Assembly: GCF_008704535.1 (NCBI RefSeq)
Contig: NZ_CP023701.1
Span: 5,002,001-5,066,000, forward strand
Origin: Streptomyces subrutilus
GTDB taxonomy: Bacteria > Actinomycetota > Actinomycetes > Streptomycetales > Streptomycetaceae
DNA: 64,000 bases
Reading direction: 5' to 3'
The notes below the pieces were generated by a model. It did no database searches. It saw only the letters and a list, made by a program, of their open reading frames with translations, and was not told where the DNA came from. The position numbers and the translations under genes are program-made. Positions 48,762 to 59,238 of the stretch are shown here, piece after piece (positions within the stretch are counted from its first letter, which is position 1; each line of letters starts with the position of its first letter).

Positions 48762-50627
48762 GTGCCCGCGATCCCCAGCCACGTGCCCGAGCCGAGCCGT
48801 ACCGACTCGGCGCTGATCCGCAACTTCTGCATCATCGCGCACATCGACCACGGCAAGTCGACCCTTGCCGACCGGATGCTCCAGATCACCGGTGTGGTCG
48901 ACCAGCGGCAGATGCGCGCCCAGTACCTCGACCGCATGGACATCGAGCGTGAGCGCGGCATCACGATCAAGTCCCAGGCGGTCCGTCTCCCCTGGGCGCC
49001 CACCACGGGCGAGGGTCAGGGCAACACCCACATCCTCAACATGATCGACACCCCCGGGCACGTCGACTTCACCTACGAGGTCTCGCGCTCCCTCGCCGCC
49101 TGCGAGGGCACCGTCCTCCTGGTGGACGCCGCGCAGGGCATCGAGGCCCAGACCCTCGCCAACCTGTACCTGGCGATGGAGAACGACCTCGCGATCGTCC
49201 CCGTCCTGAACAAGATCGACCTGCCGGCCGCCCAGCCGGAGAAGTTCGCCGAGGAGCTCGCGAACCTCATCGGCTGCCAGCCCGAGGACGTGCTGCGCGT
49301 CTCGGCCAAGACCGGCGTGGGCGTCGAGGCGCTCCTGGACAAGGTCGTCGCCACGGTCCCGGCCCCGGTCGGCGTCAAGGACGCCCCGGCCCGCGCCATG
49401 ATCTTCGACTCGGTCTACGACTCGTACCGCGGCGTGGTCACCTACGTCCGTGTCGTCGACGGCCAGCTGAACAAGCGCGAGCGCATCCGGATGATGTCGA
49501 CCGGCGCCACCCACGAGCTGCTGGAGATCGGCGTCTCCTCGCCGGAGATGACCCCGTCCGACGGCATCGGCGTCGGCGAGGTGGGCTACATCATCACCGG
49601 TGTGAAGGACGTCAGGCAGTCCAAGGTCGGTGACACCATCACCAGCCTGCACAACGGCGCCACCGAGGCCCTCGGCGGCTACAAGGACCCGCGGCCGATG
49701 GTCTTCTCGGGCCTGTACCCGCTCGACGGCTCCGACTACCCGGACCTGCGCGAGGCCCTGGACAAGCTCCAGCTCAACGACGCCGCGCTGGTCTACGAGC
49801 CCGAGACCTCGGCGGCGCTGGGGTTCGGCTTCCGCGTCGGCTTCCTCGGCCTGCTCCACCTGGACGTGGTCCGCGAGCGCCTGGAGCGCGAGTTCGGCCT
49901 CGACCTGATCGCCACCGCGCCCAACGTGGTCTACCGGGTGGTCCTGGAGGACGGCAAGGAAGTCACCGTCACCAACCCGAGCGAGTTCCCCGAGGGCAAG
50001 ATCTCGGACGTGTACGAGCCGGTCGTCAAGGCCACCGTCCTCGCGCCCACCGAGTTCATCGGCGCGATCATGGAGCTCTGCCAGACCCGCCGCGGCACCC
50101 TCCTCGGCATGGACTACCTCTCCGAGGACCGGGTCGAGATCCGCTACACGCTCCCCCTCGCCGAGATCGTCTTCGACTTCTTCGACCAGCTGAAGTCCAA
50201 GACCCGCGGCTACGCCTCCCTCGACTACGAGCCCACCGGCGAGCAGTCCGGCAGCCTGGTCAAGGTCGACATCCTGCTGCACGGCGACAAGGTCGACGCC
50301 TTCTCCGCCGTCACGCACAAGGACGCCGCCTACGCCTACGGCGTGCGCCTGGTCGCCAAGCTGCGCGAGCTCATCCCGCGGCAGGCCTTCGAGGTGCCGA
50401 TCCAGGCCGCCGTCGGCTCCCGCGTCATCGCCCGCGAGACCATCCGCGCCATCCGCAAGGACGTCCTCGCCAAGTGCTACGGCGGTGACATCTCCCGCAA
50501 GCGGAAGCTGCTGGAGAAGCAGAAGGAGGGCAAGAAGCGGATGAAGATGGTCGGCTCCGTGGAGGTCCCGCAGGAGGCCTTCATCGCCGTCCTGTCCAGC
50601 GACGAGTCCGGCGGCAAGAAGAAGTAG
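48762..50627 (+). CDS. lepA: Elongation factor 4 (LepA)
   Basis: Ribosomal GTPase that back-translocates stalled ribosomes or helps assembly. 621 residues. G1 AHIDHGKST (26-34), DTPGHVDF, NKIDLP, EF-G-like domains II-V and the LepA-specific C-terminus (GGDISRKRKLLEKQKEGKKR). GTG 48762 has AGGA about 7 nt upstream; the 13 residues before SALIRNFCIIAH are variable. A strong terminator follows. Confidence 0.97.
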   Translation: MPAIPSHVPEPSRTDSALIRNFCIIAHIDHGKSTLADRMLQITGVVDQRQMRAQYLDRMDIERERGITIKSQAVRLPWAPTTGEGQGNTHILNMIDTPGHVDFTYEVSRSLAACEGTVLLVDAAQGIEAQTLANLYLAMENDLAIVPVLNKIDLPAAQPEKFAEELANLIGCQPEDVLRVSAKTGVGVEALLDKVVATVPAPVGVKDAPARAMIFDSVYDSYRGVVTYVRVVDGQLNKRERIRMMSTGATHELLEIGVSSPEMTPSDGIGVGEVGYIITGVKDVRQSKVGDTITSLHNGATEALGGYKDPRPMVFSGLYPLDGSDYPDLREALDKLQLNDAALVYEPETSAALGFGFRVGFLGLLHLDVVRERLEREFGLDLIATAPNVVYRVVLEDGKEVTVTNPSEFPEGKISDVYEPVVKATVLAPTEFIGAIMELCQTRRGTLLGMDYLSEDRVEIRYTLPLAEIVFDFFDQLKSKTRGYASLDYEPTGEQSGSLVKVDILLHGDKVDAFSAVTHKDAAYAYGVRLVAKLRELIPRQAFEVPIQAAVGSRVIARETIRAIRKDVLAKCYGGDISRKRKLLEKQKEGKKRMKMVGSVEVPQEAFIAVLSSDESGGKKK

Positions 50628-50642
50628 GCACCGGAACGGAAC

Positions 50643-50676
50643 GGGGCCCCCACGCTCAGGCGCGGGGGCCCCTTTC
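50643..50676 (+). terminator. Terminator after lepA
   Basis: Perfect 9-bp stem GGGGCCCCC/GGGGGCCCC (50643-50651 with 50664-50672), 12-nt loop, then TTTC. Confidence 0.85.
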
Positions 50677-50702
50677 GTTATGAAGCGGCCGCTCGCGGGC
50701 TC

Positions 50703-50731
50703 TTACGCACCGGCCTGACGCGCTCTAGTCT
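50703..50731 (+). promoter_or_regulatory. Promoter of the acyl-CoA ligase gene
   Basis: TTACGC (50703-50708), 17-bp spacer, TAGTCT (50726-50731). Transcription would begin near 50738. Confidence 0.6.
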
Positions 50732-50747
50732 GATCACTGCTCGATGG

Positions 50748-50761
50748 TTACTCGCCAGTCA
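50748..50761 (+). promoter_or_regulatory. Possible operator at the acyl-CoA ligase promoter
   Basis: TTACTCGCCAGTCA is a 14-bp palindrome (TTACT-N4-AGTNA) with one mismatch, about 10 bp after the predicted start point and inside a wider GGTTA/TAACC repeat (50746-50766). The position fits a repressor, e.g. a TetR-type fatty-acid regulator. The regulator is not identified. Confidence 0.45.
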
Positions 50762-50852
50762 CTAACCGGCACGTCTCAAAACCCGCCCGTCCCAAGCGCC
50801 CCCCAGCGCCCCAGGCCCGCGCACTGCCGCGCGGACCGGTCCGGAGGATGTC

Positions 50853-52745
<1,893 letters not shown>

Positions 52746-52781
52746 CCCCGCGCCTGACCCCGCGCGGCCGGCCCGCGCCGA

Positions 52782-52818
52782 CCCCGCCCGCCCCGCCCCG
52801 CCGCGGAGGCGGGCGGGG
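52782..52818 (+). terminator. Terminator after the acyl-CoA ligase gene
   Basis: Perfect 11-bp stem (52782-52792 with 52808-52818), 15-nt loop. Confidence 0.7.
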
Positions 52819-52835
52819 GCCGGTGGCGGGTGCGG

Positions 52836-52841
52836 GACAAT
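52836..52841 (+). promoter_or_regulatory. -10 box GACAAT for leaderless hemW
   Basis: GACAAT ends 6 nt before ATG 52848; first base departs from TANNNT. No ribosome site. Confidence 0.4.
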
Positions 52842-52847
52842 GGGGGC

Positions 52848-54080
52848 ATGCCTTCCGCACTGCCCGACGGTGAACCCATGCCCGAAGACGGCTCCCTGCC
52901 GTCGCACGCCCTGGCGGGCGCCGGCGAGCGGCCGCTCGGCTTCTACCTGCACGTCCCGTACTGCGCCACCCGCTGCGGGTACTGCGACTTCAACACGTAC
53001 ACCGCCACCGAGCTGCGCGGCACCGGCGGCGTCCTCGCCTCCCGCGAGAACTACGCCGACACGCTGATCGACGAGGTCCGCCTCGCCCGCAAGGTCCTCG
53101 GCGACGACCCGCGCTCCGTGCGCACCGTCTTCGTCGGCGGCGGCACGCCCACCCTGCTGCCCGCCGCCGACCTCGTCCGGATGCTCGCGGCGATCCGGGA
53201 CGAGTTCGGCCTGGCCGAGGACGCCGAGATCACCACCGAGGCCAATCCGGAGTCGGTCGATCCGCGCTACCTGGCCGAGCTGCGCGCCGGCGGGTTCAAC
53301 CGGGTCTCCTTCGGCATGCAGAGCGCCAAGCAGCACGTCCTGAAGGTCCTGGACCGCACGCACACCCCCGGCCGCCCCGAGGCCTGCGTCGCCGAAGCCC
53401 GCGCGGCCGGCTTCGAGCACGTCAACCTCGACCTGATCTACGGGACGCCGGGGGAGTCCGACGCGGACTGGCGGGCCACCCTGGACGCCGCCCTGGGGGC
53501 CGGCCCCGACCACATCAGCGCCTACGCCCTGATCGTCGAGGAGGGCACGCAGCTCGCCCGGCGCATCCGCCGCGGCGAGGTCCCGATGACCGACGACGAC
53601 GTGCACGCCGACCGCTACCTCATCGCCGACGAGGTCATGGACCGGGCCGGCTACCACTGGTACGAGGTGTCGAACTGGGCCACCTCGCCGGCCGGCCGCT
53701 GCCTCCACAACGAGCTGTACTGGCGCGGCGCCGACTGGTGGGGCGCCGGTCCCGGCGCCCACTCCCACGTGGGCGGCGTCCGCTGGTGGAACGTGAAGCA
53801 CCCCGGCGCCTACGCCGCCGCACTGGCCGGGGGCCGCTCCCCGGGCGCCGGGCGCGAGCTGCTGACGCCCGAGGACCGCCGGGTCGAGCGCATCCTGCTG
53901 GAGCTGCGCCTGCGCGACGGCTGCCCGCTGTCCCTGCTGGCCCCGGCCGGCCGGGCGGCCGCCGGGAAGGCGCTGGCGGGCGGACTGCTGGAACCGGAGC
54001 CGTACGCGGCCGGGCGGGCCGTCCTGACCCTGCGGGGCCGGCTGCTGGCCGACGCGGTGGTCCGGGACCTGGTGGACTGA
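52848..54080 (+). CDS. hemW: HemW-like radical SAM protein
   Basis: 410 residues. Radical SAM cluster motif CATRCGYC (Cys39, Cys43, Cys46) followed by DFNTY; GGGTPTLL and TTEANPESV are conserved blocks. Often annotated as oxygen-independent coproporphyrinogen oxidase, but the group with CxxxCxxC followed by F/Y, without the extra N-terminal cysteine of HemN, behaves as the heme chaperone HemW. Assignment rests on family knowledge. Confidence 0.9.
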   Translation: MPSALPDGEPMPEDGSLPSHALAGAGERPLGFYLHVPYCATRCGYCDFNTYTATELRGTGGVLASRENYADTLIDEVRLARKVLGDDPRSVRTVFVGGGTPTLLPAADLVRMLAAIRDEFGLAEDAEITTEANPESVDPRYLAELRAGGFNRVSFGMQSAKQHVLKVLDRTHTPGRPEACVAEARAAGFEHVNLDLIYGTPGESDADWRATLDAALGAGPDHISAYALIVEEGTQLARRIRRGEVPMTDDDVHADRYLIADEVMDRAGYHWYEVSNWATSPAGRCLHNELYWRGADWWGAGPGAHSHVGGVRWWNVKHPGAYAAALAGGRSPGAGRELLTPEDRRVERILLELRLRDGCPLSLLAPAGRAAAGKALAGGLLEPEPYAAGRAVLTLRGRLLADAVVRDLVD

Positions 54081-54150
54081 CCGCAGGCCGTCCGGGCCCG
54101 CCGCCGGGTGGCCGGGGAGGACGGGGAGGGCGGAGCGACGGCCGCGGGCG

Positions 54151-54951
54151 CTACGGCGCCGTCACGAAGTCGATCAGCTCCTCGACCCGCCCCAGCAGCG
54201 TCGGCTCCAGGTCCTTGTACGAGCCCACCCGCGACAGGATGTGCTGCCAGGCGGCCCCGGTGTTCTCCGGCCAGCCCAGGGCCCGGCAGATGCCCGTCTT
54301 CCAGTCCTGCCCGCGCGCCACCACCGGCCAGGCGGCGATGCCCAGCGCCGACGGCTTCACCGCCTGCCACACGTCCACGTACGGGTGACCCGCGACCAGC
54401 ACGTGCGGGGAGGTCACCGACGCCGCGATGCGGGACTCCTTCGACCCCGGAACCAGGTGGTCCACCAGCACGCCCAGCCGGGCGTCCGCCGCCGGACCGA
54501 ACTCCGCCACCACCGCCGGGAGGTCGTCGATCCCCTCCAGGTACTCCACCACCACGCCCTCGATGCGCAGGTCGTCGCCCCAGACCCGCTCCACCAGCTC
54601 GGCGTCGTGCCGGCCCTCCACGTAGATCCGGCCCGCCCGCGCCACCCGCGCCCGCGCCCCCGGCACCGCGATCGAGCCCGACGCCGTACGGGAGGGCGCC
54701 GCGGGGCCCCGGGGCGGGCGCACCAGGGTGACCACGGCGCCGTCCAGCAGGAACGCCCGCGGCTCCATCGGGAACACCCGGCGCTTGCCGAAGCGGTCCT
54801 CCAGGGTCACCGTGCCCGCCTCGCAGGCCACCACCGCGCCGCAGAAGTCCGTACCGGCCACCTCGACCACCAGGTCGGGCTCCGCCGCCACCTCCGGCAC
54901 GGCCTTCGGGCGCTTCCACTGCGGGGTCAGGTCGGGGGAGTACTCGCGCAT
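54151..54951 (-). CDS. DUF3097 family protein
   Basis: 266 residues, starting MREYSPDLTPQWKRPKAVPEV. An SH3-like N-terminal part (LVVEVAGTDFCGAVVACEAGTVTLED) precedes a Toprim-like core (IYVEGRHDAELVERVWGDDLR; GVLVDHLVPGSKE) whose E...DxD pattern recalls metal-binding Toprim domains. Function unknown; actinobacterial family. No membrane helix. ATG 54951 has an excellent leaderless -10 (TACTGT). Convergent with hemW. Confidence 0.82.
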   Translation of the reverse strand: MREYSPDLTPQWKRPKAVPEVAAEPDLVVEVAGTDFCGAVVACEAGTVTLEDRFGKRRVFPMEPRAFLLDGAVVTLVRPPRGPAAPSRTASGSIAVPGARARVARAGRIYVEGRHDAELVERVWGDDLRIEGVVVEYLEGIDDLPAVVAEFGPAADARLGVLVDHLVPGSKESRIAASVTSPHVLVAGHPYVDVWQAVKPSALGIAAWPVVARGQDWKTGICRALGWPENTGAAWQHILSRVGSYKDLEPTLLGRVEELIDFVTAP

Positions 54952-54958
54952 CCGGCCG

Positions 54959-54964
54959 ACAGTA
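54959..54964 (-). promoter_or_regulatory. -10 box TACTGT for leaderless DUF3097 gene
   Basis: On the minus strand TACTGT ends 7 nt before ATG 54951. It lies just outside the 3' end of the MBL gene. Confidence 0.55.
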
Positions 54965-54979
54965 GGAGAGCGGCGCCGC

Positions 54980-55705
54980 TCACGCCTCCGACACGCCGAA
55001 ACGGGCGGCCAGTGTGGCGCGTTGCGCACGCACGAAGTCCGCCGTGACCACCGCTCCGTGACCCGGCACGTACAGCGCGTCGTCCCCGCCCAGCGACAGC
55101 AGCCGGTCCAGGGCCGCCGGCCAGCGCGCCGGCACCGCGTCACCGCCCGCCTGCGGCTCGCCCGACTCCTCCACGAGGTCCCCGCAGAACACCGTCTCCC
55201 GGCCGCCCGGCACGAAGACGGCCAGGTCGTGCCCGGTGTGCCCGGGCCCCACGTTCGCCAGCAGCACCTGTACCCCGCCCAGCTCCAGCGTCCACTCGCC
55301 CGACACGTGGTGCCGGGGCAGGACCAGCAGCTCCACGGCCCGCGCCGCCTCCTCCTCCGCCAGCCCGTGCTCCACCGCGGAGCGCCGCAGCGACTCCCGG
55401 CCGGACGCCAGGACGCGGTCCAGCCCGACCGCCGCGTACACCTCGGCCCCGGAGAAGGCCGCCCCGCCCAGCACGTGATCGAAATGGCCGTGGGTGAATG
55501 CGATATGGGTCACGCGCCGACCCGTCAACCGCTCGGCCTCGGCCCGCAGCAGCGCACCCTCCCGCAGGCTGGAACCCGGATCGACCAGCAGTACGGCGTC
55601 GTCCCCCACCACCAGCCCCACCGTGCAATCCCACACCGGGAGCCGCTTGCGGCCGGTCCGTCCGGTCAGCCGTTCCCAGCCGGCCTCTTCCCATCGCACG
55701 TCCAT
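54980..55705 (-). CDS. MBL-fold metallo-hydrolase
   Basis: 241 residues, metallo-beta-lactamase fold. Zinc motif HGHFDH at 72-77, then GHTGHDLAV with the next His, CGDLVEE, and PGHGAVV near the end, so a complete two-metal site is likely. Substrate unknown; resembles glyoxalase II-like and other small hydrolases. ATG 55705 is supported by TAGCGT 6 nt upstream. The DUF3097 gene follows on the same strand with its own promoter. Confidence 0.88.
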   Translation of the reverse strand: MDVRWEEAGWERLTGRTGRKRLPVWDCTVGLVVGDDAVLLVDPGSSLREGALLRAEAERLTGRRVTHIAFTHGHFDHVLGGAAFSGAEVYAAVGLDRVLASGRESLRRSAVEHGLAEEEAARAVELLVLPRHHVSGEWTLELGGVQVLLANVGPGHTGHDLAVFVPGGRETVFCGDLVEESGEPQAGGDAVPARWPAALDRLLSLGGDDALYVPGHGAVVTADFVRAQRATLAARFGVSEA

Positions 55706-55711
55706 GCCGCG

Positions 55712-55717
55712 ACGCTA
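55712..55717 (-). promoter_or_regulatory. -10 box TAGCGT for leaderless MBL gene
   Basis: On the minus strand TAGCGT ends 6 nt before ATG 55705. Confidence 0.5.
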
Positions 55718-55733
55718 CCCTGACGGGCCGCCC

Positions 55734-55764
55734 TTGCCAGGCTCTCACCACCCGGCCGTACACT
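55734..55764 (+). promoter_or_regulatory. Promoter of hrcA-dnaJ
   Basis: TTGCCA (55734-55739) and TACACT (55759-55764), spacer 19 bp. Transcription would begin near 55771, directly before the CIRCE element. Confidence 0.6.
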
Positions 55765-55777
55765 GAGCGGGGGTTCT

Positions 55778-55804
55778 CTGGCACTCGGACGTCCGGAGTG
55801 CCAA
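55778..55804 (+). promoter_or_regulatory. CIRCE operator (HrcA binding site)
   Basis: CTGGCACTC-N9-GAGTGCCAA: a 9-9-9 inverted repeat matching the CIRCE consensus TTAGCACTC-N9-GAGTGCTAA at most positions, with the CACTC/GAGTG cores perfect. It lies 40 nt before hrcA, so hrcA-dnaJ is autorepressed and induced by heat. Confidence 0.9.
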
Positions 55805-55843
55805 ACGACCGGGGCAACGGACCACAGCTGGAGGTGTGCGCGA

Positions 55844-56860
55844 ATGCTCAGTGAACGCAGACTCGAAGTGCTGCGCGCCATCGTCCAGGACTACGTCGGG
55901 ACGGAGGAGCCCGTCGGCTCCAAGGCGCTGACCGAGCGCCACCGGCTCGGCGTCTCGCCCGCCACCGTGCGCAACGACATGGCCGTGCTGGAGGAGGAGG
56001 GCTACATCGCCCAGCCCCACACCAGCGCCGGCCGCATCCCCACCGACAAGGGCTACCGCCTCTTCGTCGACAAGCTGGCGGGGGTCAAACCGCTGTCGAC
56101 GCCCGAGCGGCGGGCCATCCAGAACTTCCTCGACGGCGCCGTCGACCTCGACGACGTCGTCGGCCGCACGGTCCGGCTGCTCGCGCAGCTCACCCGGCAG
56201 GTCGCCGTCGTCCAGTACCCCTCCCTGACGCGCTCCACGGTGCGCCACGTCGAGCTGCTGTCGCTGGCCCCGGCCCGGCTGATGCTCGTACTGATCACCG
56301 ACACCGGACGCGTCGAGCAGCGGCTCATCGACTGCCAGGCCCCCTTCGGGGAGACCTCGCTCGCCGACCTGCGCGCCCGGCTCAACAGCCGCGTCGTGGG
56401 CCGTCGTTTCACCGACGTGCCCCCGCTCGTCCAGGACCTCCCCGAGTCCTTCGACGCCGAGGACCGCGCCACCGTCTCCACGGTGCTCGCGACCCTCCTC
56501 GAAACCCTGGTCGAGGAAGCCGAAGAACGACTGATGATCGGCGGAACCGCCAATCTCACCCGCTTCGGACACGATTTTCCCCTGACGATCAGGCCGGTGC
56601 TCGAAGCGCTGGAGGAGCAGGTCGTGCTCCTCAAGCTGCTGGGCGAGGCCAGTGAATCGGGCATGGCCGTACGGATCGGGCACGAGAACGCCTACGAGGG
56701 ACTCAACTCCACGTCGGTCGTCTCGGTCGGTTACGGTTCGGGCGGCGAAGCAGTCGCCAAACTCGGCGTGGTCGGCCCGACCCGCATGGACTACCCCGGA
56801 ACGATGGGAGCGGTACGCGCAGTGGCACGTTACGTCGGACAGATCCTGGCGGAGTCGTAA
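55844..56860 (+). CDS. hrcA: Heat-inducible transcription repressor HrcA
   Basis: 338 residues. An N-terminal winged helix (about 1-75, VSPATVRNDMAVLEEEGYI; HTSAGRIPTDKGYR) is followed by the HrcA dimerisation and inserted domains. It represses class I heat-shock genes (groE, and here its own operon) by binding CIRCE, with GroEL as co-factor. ATG 55844 has GGAGGTG. dnaJ begins at the base after the stop. Confidence 0.96.
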   Translation: MLSERRLEVLRAIVQDYVGTEEPVGSKALTERHRLGVSPATVRNDMAVLEEEGYIAQPHTSAGRIPTDKGYRLFVDKLAGVKPLSTPERRAIQNFLDGAVDLDDVVGRTVRLLAQLTRQVAVVQYPSLTRSTVRHVELLSLAPARLMLVLITDTGRVEQRLIDCQAPFGETSLADLRARLNSRVVGRRFTDVPPLVQDLPESFDAEDRATVSTVLATLLETLVEEAEERLMIGGTANLTRFGHDFPLTIRPVLEALEEQVVLLKLLGEASESGMAVRIGHENAYEGLNSTSVVSVGYGSGGEAVAKLGVVGPTRMDYPGTMGAVRAVARYVGQILAES

Positions 56861-57997
56861 GTGGCCACGGACTACTACGCCGTTCTCGGCGTGCGCCGCG
56901 ACGCTTCCCAGGACGAGATCAAGAAGGCATTCCGGCGGCTTGCGCGCGAGCTGCACCCGGATGTGAACCCCGATCCCAAGACGCAAGAGCGTTTCAAGGA
57001 GATCAACGCGGCGTACGAGGTGCTCTCGGACCCGCAGAAGAAGCAGGTCTACGACCTCGGCGGCGACCCGCTGTCCTCCTCGGGCGGCGGCGGTGCCGGC
57101 GGCTTCGGAGCGGGCGGCTTCGGCAACTTCTCCGACATCATGGACGCCTTCTTCGGCCAGAGCCAGCAGCGCGGACCGCGCTCGCGGACCCGCCGGGGCC
57201 AGGACGCCATGATCCGCCTGGACCTGGAACTGGACGAGGCGGCCTTCGGGACCACCAAGGACATCCAGGTCGACACGGCCGTCGTCTGCACCACCTGCTC
57301 CGGCGAGGGCGCCGCCCCCGGCACCTCCGCGCAGACCTGTGACATGTGCCGCGGACGCGGCGAGGTCTCCCAGGTCACCCGGTCCTTCCTCGGCCAGGTC
57401 ATGACCTCGCGCCCCTGCCCGCAGTGCCAGGGCTTCGGCACCGTCGTCCCGACCCCGTGCCCCGAGTGCGCGGGCGACGGCCGGGTCCGCTCCCGCCGCA
57501 GCCTCACCGTCAAGATCCCGGCGGGCGTCGAGAACGGCACCCGCATCCAGCTCGCGGGCGAGGGCGAGGTCGGCCCCGGCGGCGGCCCCGCCGGCGACCT
57601 GTACGTGGAGATCCACGAGCTGCCGCACCCCACCTTCCAGCGCCGCGGCGACGACCTGCACTGCACGGTCACCATCCCCATGACCGCGGCGTCACTGGGC
57701 ACCAAGTGCCCGCTGGAGACGCTGGACGGGCTGGAGGAGATCGACATCAGGCCCGGCACCCAGTCCGGCCAGGCCATCCCGCTGCACGGGCGCGGCGTCA
57801 CGCACCTGCGCGGCGGCGGCCGCGGCGACCTCATCGTGCACGTCGAGGTCACCACGCCGAGCAAGCTGGACGCCCAGCAGGAGGAGCTGCTGCGCCAGCT
57901 GGCGAAGCTGCGCGGCGAGGAGCGGCCCACCGGGCAGTTCGCGCCCGGGCAGCAGGGCCTGTTCAGCCGCCTGAAGGACGCCTTCAACGGCCGCTGA
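56861..57997 (+). CDS. dnaJ: Co-chaperone DnaJ (second, hrcA-linked copy)
   Basis: 378 residues. J domain with HPD at 32-34, Gly-rich linker (about 70-95), four zinc-binding CxxCxGxG repeats (CTTCSGEG, CDMCRGRG, CPQCQGFG, CPECAGDG) and the substrate-binding C-terminus. GTG 56861 directly follows the hrcA stop, so the genes are co-transcribed and CIRCE-controlled. Streptomyces have another dnaJ in the dnaK operon; this is the hrcA-linked one, often called dnaJ2. Confidence 0.95.
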   Translation: MATDYYAVLGVRRDASQDEIKKAFRRLARELHPDVNPDPKTQERFKEINAAYEVLSDPQKKQVYDLGGDPLSSSGGGGAGGFGAGGFGNFSDIMDAFFGQSQQRGPRSRTRRGQDAMIRLDLELDEAAFGTTKDIQVDTAVVCTTCSGEGAAPGTSAQTCDMCRGRGEVSQVTRSFLGQVMTSRPCPQCQGFGTVVPTPCPECAGDGRVRSRRSLTVKIPAGVENGTRIQLAGEGEVGPGGGPAGDLYVEIHELPHPTFQRRGDDLHCTVTIPMTAASLGTKCPLETLDGLEEIDIRPGTQSGQAIPLHGRGVTHLRGGGRGDLIVHVEVTTPSKLDAQQEELLRQLAKLRGEERPTGQFAPGQQGLFSRLKDAFNGR

Positions 57998-58018
57998 GCG
58001 GCCCGCGACCACGCGTAC

Positions 58019-58051
58019 GAGCCCGGCCCGGAACACCCCCGGTCCGGGCTC
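58019..58051 (+). terminator. Terminator after dnaJ
   Basis: 13-bp stem with one mismatch (58019-58031 with 58039-58051), 7-nt loop. Confidence 0.75.
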
Positions 58052-58130
58052 CGCGCATCCCGCCCGGCCCCGCCGGGGAACGGGCCGGGCCGGGCGGACG
58101 CCGTGATTCGGCGCCCCGAGCGCGGCATGG

Positions 58131-58136
58131 CACGAT
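58131..58136 (+). promoter_or_regulatory. -10-like CACGAT before the nitronate monooxygenase gene
   Basis: CACGAT ends 7 nt before ATG 58144; first base departs from the consensus. No ribosome site. Confidence 0.35.
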
Positions 58137-58143
58137 GCAGTCC

Positions 58144-59238
58144 ATGTCCTCCGCACCGAACGGTCTTCTTTTTCCGTACCCGATCGTGCAGGCTCCCATG
58201 GCGGGCGGTGCCTCGTGCCCGCCGCTCGCCGCCGCCGTGTGCGAGGCGGGCGGACTGGGCTTCCTGGCCGGCGGCTACAAGACCGCCGACGGCATGTACC
58301 AGGAGATCAAACAGGTACGGGCGCTCACCCGGCGCCCCTTCGGCGTCAACCTCTTCATGCCCCAGACCGGATACGTGGACCCGGCCGCCGTCGAGGCCTA
58401 CCGGGGGCAGCTGGCCGGCGAGGCCAGCTGGTACGCGGTCTCCCTCGCCGACGAGGACATCATCGGCACCAGCGACGACGGCTACGAGGCCAAGCTCGCC
58501 ATCCTCCTCGAAGACCCGGTGCCCGTCGTCTCCTTCACCTTCGGCTGCCCCGCCGCCGCGGCCCTCGCCGCCCTGCGCGCGGCCGGCACGTACACCGTCG
58601 TCACGGTGACCTCCGTCGAGGAGGCCCGCGCCGTGCAGGAGGCGGGCGCCGACGCGGTCTGCGTCCAGGGCGTGGAGGCCGGCGGCCACCAGGGCACCCA
58701 CTGGGACGACCCGCAGGCCGACGGCACCGCCGCGGTCGGCCTGCTCGCGCTCGTGGCCCTGGTGCGGGAGGCCGTCGCCCTGCCGATCATCGCCGCCGGC
58801 GGGGTGATGCGGGGCTCGCAGATCGCGGCGCTGCTGGCCGTCGGCGTGGAGGCGGCCCAGCTCGGGACCGCCTTCCTGGTGTGCCCGGAGTCGGGGGCCG
58901 ACCCGCAGCACAAGAAGGCCCTGACGGATCCGCTGTTCGTCAGGACCGAGCTGACGCGCGCCTTCTCCGGCCGGCCGGCGCGGGGACTGGTCAACCGGTT
59001 CGTACGGGAGCACGGGCCGTACGCCCCGGCCGCGTACCCGCAGGTCCACCAGCTGACCTCGGGGCTGCGCAAGGCGGCCGCCGCGGCCGGCGACCCGCAG
59101 GGCATGGCCCTGTGGGCCGGCCAGGGGCACCGGATGGCGCGCACGCTGCCGGCCGGCGAGCTGGTGGAGGTGCTGGCGGCCGAGACGGCCACGGCGCAGA
59201 GCACGTTGAAGACACTGCAGACGAGGAGCACGTCATGA
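58144..59238 (+). CDS. Nitronate monooxygenase-like flavoprotein
   Basis: 364 residues, TIM barrel with FMN. PIVQAPMAGG at the N-terminus, GVNLFMPQ, QGVEAGGHQG with the proposed catalytic His, and IIAAGGVMRG for the phosphate of FMN: the 2-nitropropane dioxygenase family. It oxidises alkyl nitronates such as propionate-3-nitronate; some relatives are enoyl reductases (FabK). Its stop overlaps the rsmE start (ATGA), an operon with an rRNA methylase that is common in actinobacteria. Confidence 0.9.
   Translation: MSSAPNGLLFPYPIVQAPMAGGASCPPLAAAVCEAGGLGFLAGGYKTADGMYQEIKQVRALTRRPFGVNLFMPQTGYVDPAAVEAYRGQLAGEASWYAVSLADEDIIGTSDDGYEAKLAILLEDPVPVVSFTFGCPAAAALAALRAAGTYTVVTVTSVEEARAVQEAGADAVCVQGVEAGGHQGTHWDDPQADGTAAVGLLALVALVREAVALPIIAAGGVMRGSQIAALLAVGVEAAQLGTAFLVCPESGADPQHKKALTDPLFVRTELTRAFSGRPARGLVNRFVREHGPYAPAAYPQVHQLTSGLRKAAAAAGDPQGMALWAGQGHRMARTLPAGELVEVLAAETATAQSTLKTLQTRSTS

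Noticed and set aside
45591..48952. Open frame continuing from comEC as a real 1949-residue protein
   Set aside because: The extension is an out-of-phase shadow of yceI and holA and runs opposite to rpsT; both embedded genes have full family signatures.
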